NCBI RefSeq assembly: GCF_042651485.1
Contig: NZ_JBHSDH010000010.1
Location: 210,345-274,344, forward strand
Direction of reading: 5' to 3'
DNA from: Sphingorhabdus_B arenilitoris
GTDB lineage: Bacteria > Pseudomonadota > Alphaproteobacteria > Sphingomonadales > Sphingomonadaceae
DNA length: 64,000 bases
The translations under genes were made by a program, and so were the position numbers. Below are positions 56,946 through 64,000 of the stretch, piece after piece. Every line of letters begins with the position of its first letter. Within the stretch, counting starts at the first letter, position 1. The notes under the pieces are model-generated. The model made no database searches, had not been told where the DNA came from, and saw only the letters and a program-made list of their open reading frames with translations.

Positions 56946-58819
56946 TGGACGCCATAACGACGCCCTTAATTGCCCTTGTTGGCAATCCCAATGCGGGCAA
57001 AAGTGCGCTGTTCAATGCGCTCACCGGTGCGCGGCAAAAAATCGGAAATTATCCGGGCGTTACCGTCGAACGGAAATTGGGCCGTTTCATGCTGGGCGAT
57101 GGCCGTCCCGCCGAGATTGTCGACCTGCCCGGGGCCTATAGCCTCACTCCCGATAGTCTTGATGAAGAGGTCACTCGCAATGTCGTCTTGGGGCGGCAAG
57201 CGGGTCAGCGCAGGCCCGATGCGATTGTCATTGTGGTCGATGCCGCCAATCTTGACAATCATCTCCGCTTCACACTCGAACTTATCGGCCTTGGCCTTCC
57301 GGTTGTGGTTGCGCTGAATATGATCGACTTGGCGGTGCGCGACGGGTTGGAAATTGATACAGATCTTTTGTCGGCGGAGCTCGGTGTCCCCGTGATACCG
57401 ACCGTAGCAGTCCGCAAACGCGGCCTCGACCAATTGGCAGAGGGGTTGGCATCGGTCCTGACAGGCCCATCCATCGAGCCCGCCATTTTGGAAGAACCTC
57501 TCGAACGCGATCGCAAGGGCCTGACCGCCGAAGCGCACCGGCTGGCCAAAAAAGCAATTTTACGAGAGACACCGACACGGCAATGGACCCGTATATTGGA
57601 CTCCATATTGCTCCACCCGGTCGCTGGTGTCGTGATATTATTCGCTTTGCTCTTTGTAATGTTCCAAGCGGTGTTCGCTTGGTCGGAAACGCCAATTGCG
57701 TGGATAGAGGCAGCCTTCGCTTTCGTCGCGCAGGAAGTGACCGCCATCACTCCTGACAATTGGATTCGCTCGCTGATCAACGACGGGATCATTGCGGGCG
57801 TCGGTTCCGTGGTCGTTTTCCTGCCGCAGATTTTGATATTATTTTTATTCATCCTGCTGCTCGAATCGACCGGCTATATGACCCGCGCGGCCTTTGTCAT
57901 GGACCGGATGATGGCCAGTGTCGGCTTGTCCGGGCATAGTTTCATCCCGCTTTTATCTTCCTTTGCCTGCGCTATTCCCGGGATTATGGCGACGCGGACA
58001 ATTATGGATCAAAAGGACCGGCTGACCACGATATTGATTGCGCCGCTCATGACCTGTTCTGCGCGCCTGCCGGTTTATACGGTGATTATCGGCGCTTTTA
58101 TCCCGGCGCAGACCGTCGGGCCGGGTATTGGGTTAAAAGGCCTTGTTCTGTTTGGACTATATGTCGCGGGTATTGTTGGCGCGATGCTGGCGGCGCTCTT
58201 AATCCGGCGCAGCGTGGCAAAGGGCGCGCAAGGGAGCTTCCTCCTCGAAATGCCGCGCTATCAATGGCCTCGGCTGCGAGATATTGTGCTGGGACTGTGG
58301 CAACGTGCGTGGCTATTTCTGCGCCGGGCAGGGACAATCATTTTCGCCTCGACGGTCATCTTATGGGCATTGCTCAGCTTTCCCAAAGCGCCGGAAAATA
58401 GCGGAGTTGGCCAGGCCGAATATTCTATCGCTGGACGAATTGCCGACGGCGTTGAAGTTATCGTTCGGCCCATTGGCTTTAACAAGGAAATCGCGCTGGC
58501 ACTCATTCCTGCCATGGCCGCGCGGGAGGTAGCGGTATCGGCGCTTGCGACCACCTATGCGATTGACGACAGCGGTGACGAAGATCAAGTGGCCCAATCG
58601 CTGGGCGACCGGTTGGCGGGCAAATGGTCGCTGGCCACGGCGCTGGCCTTTCTGGCATGGTTCGTATTTGCGCCGCAATGTATCTCGACAATCGCAGTTG
58701 CTAAACGCGAGACAAATGGGTGGAAATGGCCGATATTTATGGTGACATATTTGTTTGCAATGGCCTATGTTGCTGCCGGAATTACATATTGGACGGCGGT
58801 TGGCTTCGGCCTTGGATAG
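56945..58819 (+). CDS. feoB: Ferrous iron transport GTPase FeoB
   Basis: Inner-membrane iron(II) transporter of 624 residues. The G domain (about 1-170) shows GNPNAGKSALFNALTGAR (G1), GNYPGVTVE (G2), DLPGAYSLTPDS (G3) and NMIDL (G4). The membrane part (about 210-620) contains gate motifs such as FACAIPGIMATRTIMDQKDR and CSARLPVY in the first Gate domain, and AAREVAVSALATTY in the second. It is shorter than the 770-residue E. coli protein, lacking the C-terminal cytoplasmic tail, as in many alphaproteobacteria. Coupled to feoA. No Fur box recognised upstream. Confidence 0.96.
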   Translation: MDAITTPLIALVGNPNAGKSALFNALTGARQKIGNYPGVTVERKLGRFMLGDGRPAEIVDLPGAYSLTPDSLDEEVTRNVVLGRQAGQRRPDAIVIVVDAANLDNHLRFTLELIGLGLPVVVALNMIDLAVRDGLEIDTDLLSAELGVPVIPTVAVRKRGLDQLAEGLASVLTGPSIEPAILEEPLERDRKGLTAEAHRLAKKAILRETPTRQWTRILDSILLHPVAGVVILFALLFVMFQAVFAWSETPIAWIEAAFAFVAQEVTAITPDNWIRSLINDGIIAGVGSVVVFLPQILILFLFILLLESTGYMTRAAFVMDRMMASVGLSGHSFIPLLSSFACAIPGIMATRTIMDQKDRLTTILIAPLMTCSARLPVYTVIIGAFIPAQTVGPGIGLKGLVLFGLYVAGIVGAMLAALLIRRSVAKGAQGSFLLEMPRYQWPRLRDIVLGLWQRAWLFLRRAGTIIFASTVILWALLSFPKAPENSGVGQAEYSIAGRIADGVEVIVRPIGFNKEIALALIPAMAAREVAVSALATTYAIDDSGDEDQVAQSLGDRLAGKWSLATALAFLAWFVFAPQCISTIAVAKRETNGWKWPIFMVTYLFAMAYVAAGITYWTAVGFGLG

Positions 58820-58848
58820 CTGTCCGGCAAAAATATAAGGGGTAGGTC

Positions 58849-59361
58849 ATGGCTGGATCAGTCAACAAAGTAATCATCGTCGGCAATCTGGGTGCGGACC
58901 CTGAAGTGAAAAGTTTCCAAAATGGCGGGCGGATTTGCAACTTGCGGATCGCGACGTCAGAGGATTGGAAAGACAAACAAACCGGCGAAAAACGCGAACG
59001 CACTGAATGGCATAGCATCGTATTGAATAGCGATGGGCTGGTCGGCGTCGCCGAACGCTTCCTGAAAAAAGGCAGCAAAGTCTATATTGAAGGTCAGCTG
59101 CGCACCCGCAAATGGCAGGACCAATCGGGTAATGACCGCTACACCACCGAGGTGAGCGTTGGCGGATTCGATGGCAAGCTCGTCATGCTCGATGGTGCCA
59201 AAGGTGGCGGCGGGGGTGCCGGAATGAGCGGCGGGTCGGATAGCGGCTGGAATCAGGGCGGCGGAGCGTCCAGCGGTTCGTCTGCTTCTTCTTCTGGTGG
59301 CGGCTGGAATCAAGGCGGCGGCGGGTTTGACAGCGATCTTGACGATGATGTGCCCTTTTGA
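58849..59361 (+). CDS. ssb: Single-stranded DNA-binding protein
   Basis: Essential SSB of 170 residues. The OB fold (about 1-115) begins SVNKVIIVGNLGADPEVKSF and has RTEWHSIVL and KGSKVYIEGQLRTRKWQDQ. The C-terminal region is Gly/Ser-rich with WNQGGG repeated twice, ending in the acidic tip DDDVPF that binds partner proteins. AAGGGGT precedes the ATG. Monocistronic in appearance, between feoB and the VTT fusion gene. Confidence 0.97.
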   Translation: MAGSVNKVIIVGNLGADPEVKSFQNGGRICNLRIATSEDWKDKQTGEKRERTEWHSIVLNSDGLVGVAERFLKKGSKVYIEGQLRTRKWQDQSGNDRYTTEVSVGGFDGKLVMLDGAKGGGGGAGMSGGSDSGWNQGGGASSGSSASSSGGGWNQGGGGFDSDLDDDVPF

Positions 59362-59407
59362 TCTGCTTTAGGAGTAACCATGTGACCGCCAGAAGCGAAA
59401 AAAGGGC

Positions 59408-61555
59408 ATGATAAAAAAACTCGGTCTTGTCGTTATTCTGGCGAGTGCGATAGTTGCATTCTTCTATTTTGGTTTAAGCGAATATCTCAGCCTTGATTAT
59501 TTCAAGGCGAGGCAAGCCGATTTTGATGCCGGTTACGCTGCCAATCCTTGGCTGTTTATTGGCGGATTTTTCCTGATTTACGTCGCAACTACGGCGCTAT
59601 CGCTTCCTGGCGCTGCGATTTTGACATTGGTTGCGGGCGCGTTATTCGGGCTCGTCACTGGAACGATCATCGTTTCCTTTGCATCGACAATCGGCGCAAG
59701 CTTGGCCTTTTTATCGTCCCGTTTTGTCCTGCGCGATTGGGTGCAGGCAAAATTCGGCGACCGGTTAAAAGGATTGAACGAAGGTTTGGCGCGTGACGGT
59801 GCTTTTTACCTTTTCACCATCCGGATGATCCCGGTCGTCCCTTTCTTTGTTGTCAATCTGGCCATGGGCCTGACGAAAATTCGGCTCTCTACTTATTATT
59901 GGGTCAGTCAATTGGGAATGCTCGCGGGCACCATTGTCTACGTGAATGCGGGAACTCAAATCGCCAATATCGAATCGGCATCGGGGCTGTTTACGCCGGC
60001 GGTCATTGGATCTTTTGCCGCGCTTGCTATTTTCCCTTGGATCACCAAAGCCATTATCGCCGCAATTAAGCGCCGCCGTGCCTATAAAGGGTGGACCAAG
60101 CCCAAAAAATTTGATCGCAATTTGATTGTTCTTGGGGCCGGTTCCGCCGGGCTTGTTTCCTCCTATATTGCGGCCACAGTGAAGGCCAAGGTGACATTGA
60201 TTGAAGCCAATGAGATGGGCGGCGATTGCCTGAATACCGGATGCGTACCGAGCAAAGCGCTGATCAAAAGCGCCAAAATCGCATCGCATATCGAGCATGC
60301 CGACCGCTATGGCTTGAAGGCCGCGAAGGCAACGCTGGACTTTGCCGAAGTTATGGCGCGGGTCAAATCGGTCATTAAGGATATCGAACCGCATGACAGT
60401 GTCGAACGCTTTACAGGGCTAGGCGTTGACTGCGTCGCGGGCTATGCCAAATTTGTCGATCCTTGGACGGTAGAGATTGCGCATCAAGGCGGCACGACGT
60501 CACGCATGACGGGTAAGAATTTCATCATTGCCACAGGCGCCGCCCCCTTTGTCCCGCCGCTGCCGGGTATGGAAGAGAGCGGCTATTTGACCAGTGAGAC
60601 GCTGTGGGATGCTTTGTCGGGGCTGCCCAATCCGCCGCAGCGGATGATCATCATGGGCGGCGGACCGATCGGGTGCGAGCTGGCGCAAAGTTTTCAGCGT
60701 TTGGGCAGCCAGGTGACGATTGTTGAAATGGCGGACCGGTTGCTCGGCAAAGAAGATGCCGAAGCCGCCGCCGTGATCCTCGAGCATTTGCAAAAAGAGG
60801 GCGTTGATGTGCGCCTCACCCACAAGGCGGTTCGGGTGGAGGGCGGCAACAGCTTAATCGCCGAATCAGAAGGCGGCGAAACGGCGATTGCCTATGATGC
60901 CCTGATCGTGGCGGTCGGCCGCCGCGCCCGGGTGACTGGTTTCGGGCTTGAGCAATTAGGACTGCTGGACGAAAATGGGCGGATGGTGGTCGATGATAGC
61001 CTGACCAGCCTGATGCCGCATATTTACACGGCGGGCGATGTTGCGGGCAAACAGCAATTCACCCACGGCGCAAGCCATGAGGCTTGGCACGCAACGATCA
61101 ATTCGCTGGCCAGTCCGTTCAAAAAATACCGGGTGAGCTATGATGTCCTGCCGCGCGTCACCTATACCGACCCAGAAGTGGCGACCGTCGGCCTAACCGA
61201 GGAAGAAGCCGCGCAGCAGGATAAGGAATTTGATGTCACACACTATCATCTGGACGACCTTGACCGCGCCATTGCCGAAAGCGAGACCGCCGGTTTTGTC
61301 AAAGTGATAACGGCGAAAGGCAGCGACAAGATATTGGGCGTGACTATTGTCGCGAGCCATGCCGGTGAAATGCTCGCGCAGTTTACTTTGGCGATGCGCA
61401 ATAATATGGGCCTGTCAAAACTGGCGCAGCCCATCGCGCCCTATCCCACGTGGAACGAAGCCGACAAATATGTGGTCGGTCAGTATAAACTGGCGCGTAA
61501 ACCGGAAAAGCTGCTCGCCTTTGCGGAAAAATATTTCAACTGGCGGCGGGGTTGA
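59408..61555 (+). CDS. VTT (TVP38/DedA-like) membrane domain fused to a MerA/Lpd-like flavoprotein
   Basis: Two-part protein of 715 residues. Residues 1-220 form a TVP38/TMEM64-type membrane domain with about five or six segments, including AILTLVAGALFGLVTGTII and RMIPVVPFFVVNLAMGLTKI with the conserved F/R motifs of VTT proteins. Residues 235-715 are a pyridine-nucleotide disulfide oxidoreductase: VLGAGSAGLVSSYIA (241-255) binds FAD, GGDCLNTGCVPSKALI (271-286) has the Cys274/Cys279 pair, and MGGGPIGCELAQSFQRLG binds NAD(P). The C-terminus reads APYPTWNEA, lacking the His of Lpd and resembling MerA. Substrate unknown; lipid or quinone redox chemistry at the membrane is possible. Confidence 0.88.
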   Translation: MIKKLGLVVILASAIVAFFYFGLSEYLSLDYFKARQADFDAGYAANPWLFIGGFFLIYVATTALSLPGAAILTLVAGALFGLVTGTIIVSFASTIGASLAFLSSRFVLRDWVQAKFGDRLKGLNEGLARDGAFYLFTIRMIPVVPFFVVNLAMGLTKIRLSTYYWVSQLGMLAGTIVYVNAGTQIANIESASGLFTPAVIGSFAALAIFPWITKAIIAAIKRRRAYKGWTKPKKFDRNLIVLGAGSAGLVSSYIAATVKAKVTLIEANEMGGDCLNTGCVPSKALIKSAKIASHIEHADRYGLKAAKATLDFAEVMARVKSVIKDIEPHDSVERFTGLGVDCVAGYAKFVDPWTVEIAHQGGTTSRMTGKNFIIATGAAPFVPPLPGMEESGYLTSETLWDALSGLPNPPQRMIIMGGGPIGCELAQSFQRLGSQVTIVEMADRLLGKEDAEAAAVILEHLQKEGVDVRLTHKAVRVEGGNSLIAESEGGETAIAYDALIVAVGRRARVTGFGLEQLGLLDENGRMVVDDSLTSLMPHIYTAGDVAGKQQFTHGASHEAWHATINSLASPFKKYRVSYDVLPRVTYTDPEVATVGLTEEEAAQQDKEFDVTHYHLDDLDRAIAESETAGFVKVITAKGSDKILGVTIVASHAGEMLAQFTLAMRNNMGLSKLAQPIAPYPTWNEADKYVVGQYKLARKPEKLLAFAEKYFNWRRG

Positions 61556-61560
61556 TGGCT

Positions 61561-62163
61561 TCAGTCAAACTGCCGTCTGGCCATTGCTATACGCTGCAAC
61601 ACGGTGGCCACGCAGAGCGCCGTGAATATCCAAGCCAGTGCCGGAAACCAAAGCGGGAATAGGCACATGGCGATAAAAAAGGCGATGGTCTCGGCCCCTT
61701 CCATCAAACCGGTGGAATAGATAAACGCCTTTTTGCCATGCGCTCCATCATTCGCGCCCGCCCGTGCGGCGACGGCGGCAAAGGCCAGAAAGCTGACGGC
61801 GGTAATGGTGAAGCTGGATACCAAAAATAATGCAGGTAACGCGTTAGCGGGATTGGCGATACCAAAGGCAGCAGGCACCGAGACATAGAATAGGAAATCG
61901 GCAAGGCTGTCGAGATAGCCGCCAAATTCGCTGGGTCCCTTTATGCGCGCTACCGGACCATCAAGCCCGTCAAGCAACCGGTTGGCCGCAACGAGCAATA
62001 ATCCAGCGGTATAATATTGCAGCGCAATCGCCGCCGCCGCGCCAAGACCGATCAACGCGCCTGCGATGGTGAGCATATTGGCGCTGACCCCCAAACGAAC
62101 CAATTGCCGGGCCGCCGCATTTAAGGGCGGATCGATTACCGGACGCAGTTTCGCGTCAAACAT
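61561..62163 (-). CDS. CDP-alcohol phosphatidyltransferase family protein
   Basis: Integral membrane phospholipid synthase of 200 residues with about five or six segments. The family motif DGPVARIKGPSEFGGYLDSLAD (given here as DGPVAR, then GGYLD, then SLAD, about 69-90) fits DG-x2-AR-x8-G-x3-D-x3-D. N-terminal FDAKLRPVIDPPLN is typical. It uses a CDP-diacylglycerol or CDP-alcohol donor; head group is uncertain. It is convergent with the VTT fusion gene (5-base gap) and followed upstream by the DUF177 gene with no gap. Confidence 0.9.
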   Translation of the reverse strand: MFDAKLRPVIDPPLNAAARQLVRLGVSANMLTIAGALIGLGAAAAIALQYYTAGLLLVAANRLLDGLDGPVARIKGPSEFGGYLDSLADFLFYVSVPAAFGIANPANALPALFLVSSFTITAVSFLAFAAVAARAGANDGAHGKKAFIYSTGLMEGAETIAFFIAMCLFPLWFPALAWIFTALCVATVLQRIAMARRQFD

Positions 62164-62727
62164 TCAGGGTTTATTCTTTGGCTGCTGCAATCCAGCCAGG
62201 CCAGCAAACGGACCGGATACGGCCTTTCTTGCTTCCAATTCCCGGGCTTCCTCCTCCTCGCTTTTAACCCCTGCAGCCCGCAATTTTTCGTCGGCTATTT
62301 TGCTGCGCGGATAGGGATTGATGGCCAATCCCATGCTTTGGGCGGCGGCTTCGCCCAAATCCACAACCTTGCCATCGTGGAAAATCACTTCACATTCATC
62401 GGGCAATAGCTCGATTTCGGCATCTTCCCCATGTTGCGGCGGTGCCATGAACAGCAAGTCGATATCATCGGCAATGCTGTCCGGCACCGGCTCACCTGTT
62501 GCTGTGCATGCCTGCACCAGCTCGGCCCAAATTTTGCCTTTCGCGCTAATGCCCTTTTCTGTCGCTGATACTGTAATAACGGCCTCTAGCTTCTCCAGCG
62601 ACAATAAGTCAAAACGCTCCGACAAGGCGGCCCGCTCGCTCTCGCTCGCCGCGATATTATGCTTCATGTCACCTGCGCCGATATCCGCCAATTTGACGGT
62701 TCGGCTAAATTCATTTTCTGACGTCAT
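62164..62727 (-). CDS. DUF177 (YceD) family protein
   Basis: Protein of 187 residues, member of the YceD/DUF177 family associated with ribosomal RNA or L32 biology in other bacteria. SAKGKIWAELVQACTATGEPV (about 59-79, given as fragments AKGKIWAEL and QACTATGEPV) and ELLPDECEVIFHDGKVVDLG are the family segments; LGEAAAQSMGLAINPYPR (about 126-143) is the conserved C-terminal motif. The ATG at 62727 is used; it overlaps the stop of the chaperone gene by four bases. rpmF does not follow here. Confidence 0.85.
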   Translation of the reverse strand: MTSENEFSRTVKLADIGAGDMKHNIAASESERAALSERFDLLSLEKLEAVITVSATEKGISAKGKIWAELVQACTATGEPVPDSIADDIDLLFMAPPQHGEDAEIELLPDECEVIFHDGKVVDLGEAAAQSMGLAINPYPRSKIADEKLRAAGVKSEEEEARELEARKAVSGPFAGLAGLQQPKNKP

Positions 62728-63245
62728 GCAAGCTGTCCCGCCATCAACTGCTTCGCGCTGCTTTTGTTCAATTGTTTCCAATAAGCGGTGAAAGCTTTAG
62801 CCACATGGGCAAGCGCGTCCTTGTCCACTTTTTCCCCGCCGTAAATATTTCGCTTAATAGCGTCTTTCAGCGTTTTCTTGTCATCAAACGCGCCGCGAAA
62901 CGCCCCCAGACGTCCGCCCAAAACGCCCATGACCTTACCCATATCTTTGGCAATCACCACATCGCCAATTCCCGCTTCACGCATTTGTGCATCCATATCT
63001 TCCACGAAAATTTCGGTGAGCCATGCAGCTTCCTGCGCCAATTCGGGGAAGCTTTCCATGCGCAGCAAAACCAAAGCCAGGATCGAACTGATCATGTCAA
63101 ATCGGCCGTCCAATGTATCGGGCACTTGCCCATTTTCATACCAGTGCAGCTCCCGCCCCTTGGCGATCACCATCAAATAAAGCGGACGAAGCGCTTGGTT
63201 GGGATTGGGTTGTTTCGGCCCGAACAGGTTTTTTAACAAGGACAT
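62724..63245 (-). CDS. Ubiquinol-cytochrome c chaperone (CBP3-like)
   Basis: Chaperone for cytochrome b/bc1 assembly of the CBP3/UPF0174 family, 173 residues. GRFDMISSILALVLLRME (about 55-72), TEIFVEDMDAQMREAGIGDV (about 85-104) and AKDMGKVMGVLGGRLGAFRGAF (given in part, about 107-128) are the characteristic segments, with an amphipathic C-terminal helix. The ATG at 63245 gives the typical MSLLKNLFG start. Translationally coupled to the DUF177 gene. Confidence 0.9.
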   Translation of the reverse strand: MSLLKNLFGPKQPNPNQALRPLYLMVIAKGRELHWYENGQVPDTLDGRFDMISSILALVLLRMESFPELAQEAAWLTEIFVEDMDAQMREAGIGDVVIAKDMGKVMGVLGGRLGAFRGAFDDKKTLKDAIKRNIYGGEKVDKDALAHVAKAFTAYWKQLNKSSAKQLMAGQLA

Positions 63246-63382
63246 GGTGATTACTCCGGCTTTGCTCATCGAATGTTCATTTTGCGATGCTTATTGATCT
63301 TGCCTGCCAAAGGATGCAATGGCAATTGCAAGATCGGACTGTTATCATCCGCTCGTATAAATTGCCCAGCCCGGAGACCAAA

Positions 63383-63868
63383 ATGTCCGTATATAAGTTA
63401 CTATCGTCCAATCGCCGCGCAATTGCTGTGACTGCGCTTGCCGCACTGGCATTGGGCGCTTCGGGATGCACAAGGCTGCGCACCCACCAAGGTTATGTGG
63501 GCGACAGCAGCTTGATCGATGCGGTCACCGCTGGGGTCGACAATAAACAATCGGTGCAAGCATCGCTGGGCCGTCCGACTTTTGTGGGACAGTTTGATCA
63601 AAATGATTGGTATTATTTTGCCCGCGATTCGCGACAGCTCGCTTTTTCCAAACCACGTGCATCGGATCAGACCGTCCTTCATGTCCGCTTTGATGACGCC
63701 GGTAATGTGGCGTCGGTGAATAAATTCGGCATGGAATATATCGCGCGGATCAATCCCGAAGGCGACAAGACACCAACATTGGGCCGCGAAAGCAGCTTCT
63801 TCGAAGATTTGTTCGGCGGTATTGGCACGGTTGGCGCGCCCGGGGCAGGCGGCGGTCCGGGGCAATAA
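63383..63868 (+). CDS. bamE: Outer membrane protein assembly factor BamE
   Basis: Outer-membrane lipoprotein of 161 residues, accessory subunit of the BAM complex. A signal peptide ends in the lipobox GASGC (Cys29). The SmpA/OmlA domain (about 35-125) includes DAVTAGVDNKQSVQASLGRP and NDWYYFARD. The C-terminus is Gly/Pro-rich. GGAGACC lies just ahead of the ATG at 63383; the upstream reading from 63287 lacks a signal peptide. It is divergent from the cytochrome bc1 chaperone gene. Confidence 0.93.
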   Translation: MSVYKLLSSNRRAIAVTALAALALGASGCTRLRTHQGYVGDSSLIDAVTAGVDNKQSVQASLGRPTFVGQFDQNDWYYFARDSRQLAFSKPRASDQTVLHVRFDDAGNVASVNKFGMEYIARINPEGDKTPTLGRESSFFEDLFGGIGTVGAPGAGGGPGQ

Positions 63869-63895
63869 TTGGTTGCTTGAGTTACGGCGCGAACC

Positions 63896-64000
63896 CTAGG
63901 TCACCGACTCATTAAAGCGCAACCAGATGCGGATTGAGGCGAGTTGTACCGAGGCGAGATAATTGTCATCGCGCTTGTCGTATCGTGTTGCAACGGCACG
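63896..64000 (-). mobile_element. IS5-family transposase, C-terminal end cut by window edge
   Basis: On the minus strand the last 34 codons before the stop read through VATRYDKRDDNYLASVQLAS and IRIWLRFNESVT, the usual C-terminus of IS5-group DDE transposases in sphingomonads. The stop is at 63896-63898, 28 bases from the bamE stop, so the insertion sequence's terminal inverted repeat must lie in between, probably around the GGCGCGAACCC stretch. The rest of the element lies beyond the window. Whether the element is intact cannot be told. Confidence 0.9.

Noticed and set aside
1..64000. tRNA, rRNA, CRISPR or prophage content
   Set aside because: No cloverleaf-like sequence, repeat-spacer array or phage gene cluster was seen in the intergenic gaps, which are all about 300 bases or shorter.

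Overview
The window looks like a chromosomal segment of a sphingomonad (Alphaproteobacteria, Sphingomonadales; GC content and gene repertoire suggest a Sphingorhabdus/Sphingopyxis-like genus, which is an inference). The evidence is the alphaproteobacterial origin layout (hemE, oriC, ppsR, maf, aroE, coaE, dnaQ), the mnmE-mnmG-rsmG-parA-parB cluster with perfect parS sites, clustered GANTC sites at the origin, a COQ9 and a CBP3-type cytochrome bc1 chaperone gene, MmcB, DUF1491, and the sucD-sucA-sucB-lpd order. It is densely coding: no gene-free stretch exceeds about 300 bases. I see no tRNA, rRNA or CRISPR array.

Layout. 1-3.5 kb: dxs (cut by the left edge), a Zur-like Fur regulator with a MerC-like membrane protein and a candidate Zur box, heme A synthase, cutA. 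3.6-4.75 kb: rplM-rpsI with promoter, leader hairpin and terminator. 4.8-12.7 kb: an esterase, a membrane chemoreceptor, then a surface-glycan island (flippase, CDP-glycerol-type transferase, GT4 glycosyltransferase, HAD-IB phosphatase, NTP transferase). 12.8-23.7 kb: central carbon metabolism, with sdhB, thioesterase, zapE, mdh, an inserted VapBC-type toxin-antitoxin pair, sucD, sucA, sucB and lpd; sucC and sdhCDA are not here. 23.8-31.5 kb: TRIC-like channel, SGNH esterase, msrA with a tiny membrane protein, aspartate aminotransferase, a PabB-PabC fusion, and a Tat-exported molybdoenzyme with its cytochrome b. 31.6-36 kb: an unusual chaperone-usher-like secretion locus (usher-like barrel, PapD-like chaperone, DUF4402 pilin-like subunit). 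36.2-41.9 kb: chromosome partitioning and tRNA/rRNA modification with three parS or parS-like sites. 41.9-46.9 kb: small DUF protein, dienelactone hydrolase, TerC, ABM monooxygenase, rho, hemJ, hemE. 46.9-47.2 kb: predicted oriC. 47.2-53.9 kb: ppsR-maf-aroE-coaE-dnaQ, hpf, ptsN, DUF1491, SleB-type hydrolase, mmcB. 53.9-64 kb: sterol desaturase-like hydroxylase with an old yellow enzyme, COQ9, feoAB, ssb, a membrane-anchored VTT/MerA-like fusion, CDP-alcohol phosphatidyltransferase, DUF177, cytochrome bc1 chaperone, bamE, and the end of an IS5-family transposase at the right edge.

How it fits together. Gene orientation flips at oriC: from about 25.8 to 46.9 kb nearly every gene is on the minus strand, and from 47.2 to 53.9 kb all are on the plus strand, so genes run with the replication forks. 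The parS cluster lies 6.5-8.5 kb from the predicted origin beside parAB. The most unusual parts are the DUF4402/chaperone/non-canonical usher locus, the VTT-flavoprotein fusion, the merC-zur operon, the Tat lipoprotein molybdoenzyme, and the toxin-antitoxin pair sitting where sucC would normally be.
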